Of a stretch of DNA of 64,000 bases, positions 63,572-64,000 are shown in pieces. Source of the DNA: Halodesulfovibrio aestuarii DSM 17919 = ATCC 29578. GTDB taxonomy: Bacteria; Desulfobacterota; Desulfovibrionia; Desulfovibrionales; Desulfovibrionaceae. The stretch covers positions 1,137,673 through 1,201,672 of the forward strand of contig NZ_ARQF01000021.1 in assembly GCF_000384815.1 (NCBI RefSeq), given 5' to 3'. Below the pieces are notes generated by a model, which saw only the letters and a program-made list of their open reading frames with translations, was not told the origin of the DNA and did no database searches. Position numbers and translations under genes: made by a program. Numbering within the stretch: position 1 is the first letter of the stretch; every line of letters starts with the position of its first letter.

Positions 63572-64000
63572 CTAAGGGTGTGTTATAACTTTACCATCAT
63601 GCCCAAGAGTAATTTTATGCGTTTTGCTAGGAGCAACTCCTTTTTTCATACCAACCTTCCATTCACCAACCTTATCTGTATGTGTGGTAGTACTTTTTTG
63701 GTAGATATAACCATTAAAGACATAATTATTACCTATCTTAACAAACACTTCTCTTTCTAAAGTCGGAACGGGTAGTACCTCACCAACTTTTGCAGTGGAT
63801 ACGTTTGAGGTCGTAACTTCTGGTCGAAGGGTTATTTTTTTACCCGTTTGGGCATGTCTTACACGGACTCGTCCATCAGAAGATAAGAGTGGCTCCCAAA
63901 CATCAATCTCACCGCTTTGATCTGGAGTGGTGTGGACGATTGGAGAGCTTGAACCATTATCTGGAGTAACTAATGGGCCAGTGTCAACACCACCTTCTGC
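63572..64000 (-). CDS. Partial C-terminus of a probable polymorphic toxin
   Basis: An open frame of 142 codons enters from beyond the window and stops at 63572. It contains low-complexity Ser/Thr/Pro linkers (TGPLVTPDNGSSSPIV), a repeat of short strands (LLSSDGRVRVRHAQTG), and a basic tail (VGMKKGVAPSKTHKITLGHDGKVITHP). The variable basic end directly followed by an acidic small gene suggests a contact-dependent or secreted toxin tip. Domain identity is unknown. Confidence 0.5.
   Translation of the reverse strand, partial: AEGGVDTGPLVTPDNGSSSPIVHTTPDQSGEIDVWEPLLSSDGRVRVRHAQTGKKITLRPEVTTSNVSTAKVGEVLPVPTLEREVFVKIGNNYVFNGYIYQKSTTTHTDKVGEWKVGMKKGVAPSKTHKITLGHDGKVITHP

Overview
The window looks like the chromosome of a marine, anaerobic sulfate-reducer-type deltaproteobacterium (Desulfovibrionales, Halodesulfovibrio-like). 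This is inferred from gene content: an N-type F-ATPase operon, LarB/E/C nickel-pincer genes, a ferredoxin-domain aldo/keto reductase, a dihaem c-type lipoprotein and a CsgG/DUF4810/DUF799 lipoprotein operon. No rRNA or tRNA gene was seen, so the taxonomy is only a guess.

Layout. (1) 0.1-3 kb: a MarR regulator with a flavodoxin/methyltransferase operon; the same 21-bp operator lies in front of both units. (2) 3.1-22.4 kb: a contractile-tail locus almost entirely on the minus strand. It has a complete P2-type tail (D, X, U, tape measure, E/E', tube FII, sheath FI, baseplate I, J, W, V, a Gp37-like protein), lysis-type membrane proteins, Mor-like and Ogr-like regulators, two replication-type genes and a divergent repressor-like gene. 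There is no terminase, portal, capsid or integrase, so it reads as a tailocin or a headless phage remnant. It carries three tandem tail-fibre/chaperone cassettes that share a constant N-terminal domain. (3) 23.3-27.2 kb: an unusual operon of a methyltransferase, a polyprenyl-synthase-fold protein, a LolCDE/MacB-type ABC exporter and a dihaem lipoprotein. (4) 27.8-30.6 kb: a CPA2 cation/proton antiporter and an unknown membrane protein. (5) 31.0-39.0 kb: a universal stress protein followed by a full N-ATPase operon (D-C-Q-R-B-E-F-A-G). (6) 39.2-42.9 kb: a DUF6765-type protein and the CsgG-linked lipoprotein operon. (7) 43.6-51.5 kb: a CusCBA-type copper/silver efflux operon with metal-binding domains. 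(8) 51.9-61.1 kb: a NikABC-like ABC transporter with a fused double ATPase, LarC-LarE-LarB, and an aldo/keto reductase. (9) 62-64 kb: an outer-membrane barrel protein, an IS3-type transposase remnant, and an immunity-like gene behind the 3' end of a probable polymorphic toxin.

Most notable points: the headless tail locus with three interchangeable fibre modules; the isoprenoid-synthase/exporter operon with no function I can name; and a 230-bp scar downstream of the efflux operon that is a collapsed, collinear copy of the 4.1-kb region upstream of it, so the metal-efflux block sits between direct repeats. Smaller points are a T TTT TTA frameshift site in gpE, a nickel-type binding protein whose signal peptide appears to start at an ATT codon, and matched MarR operators.
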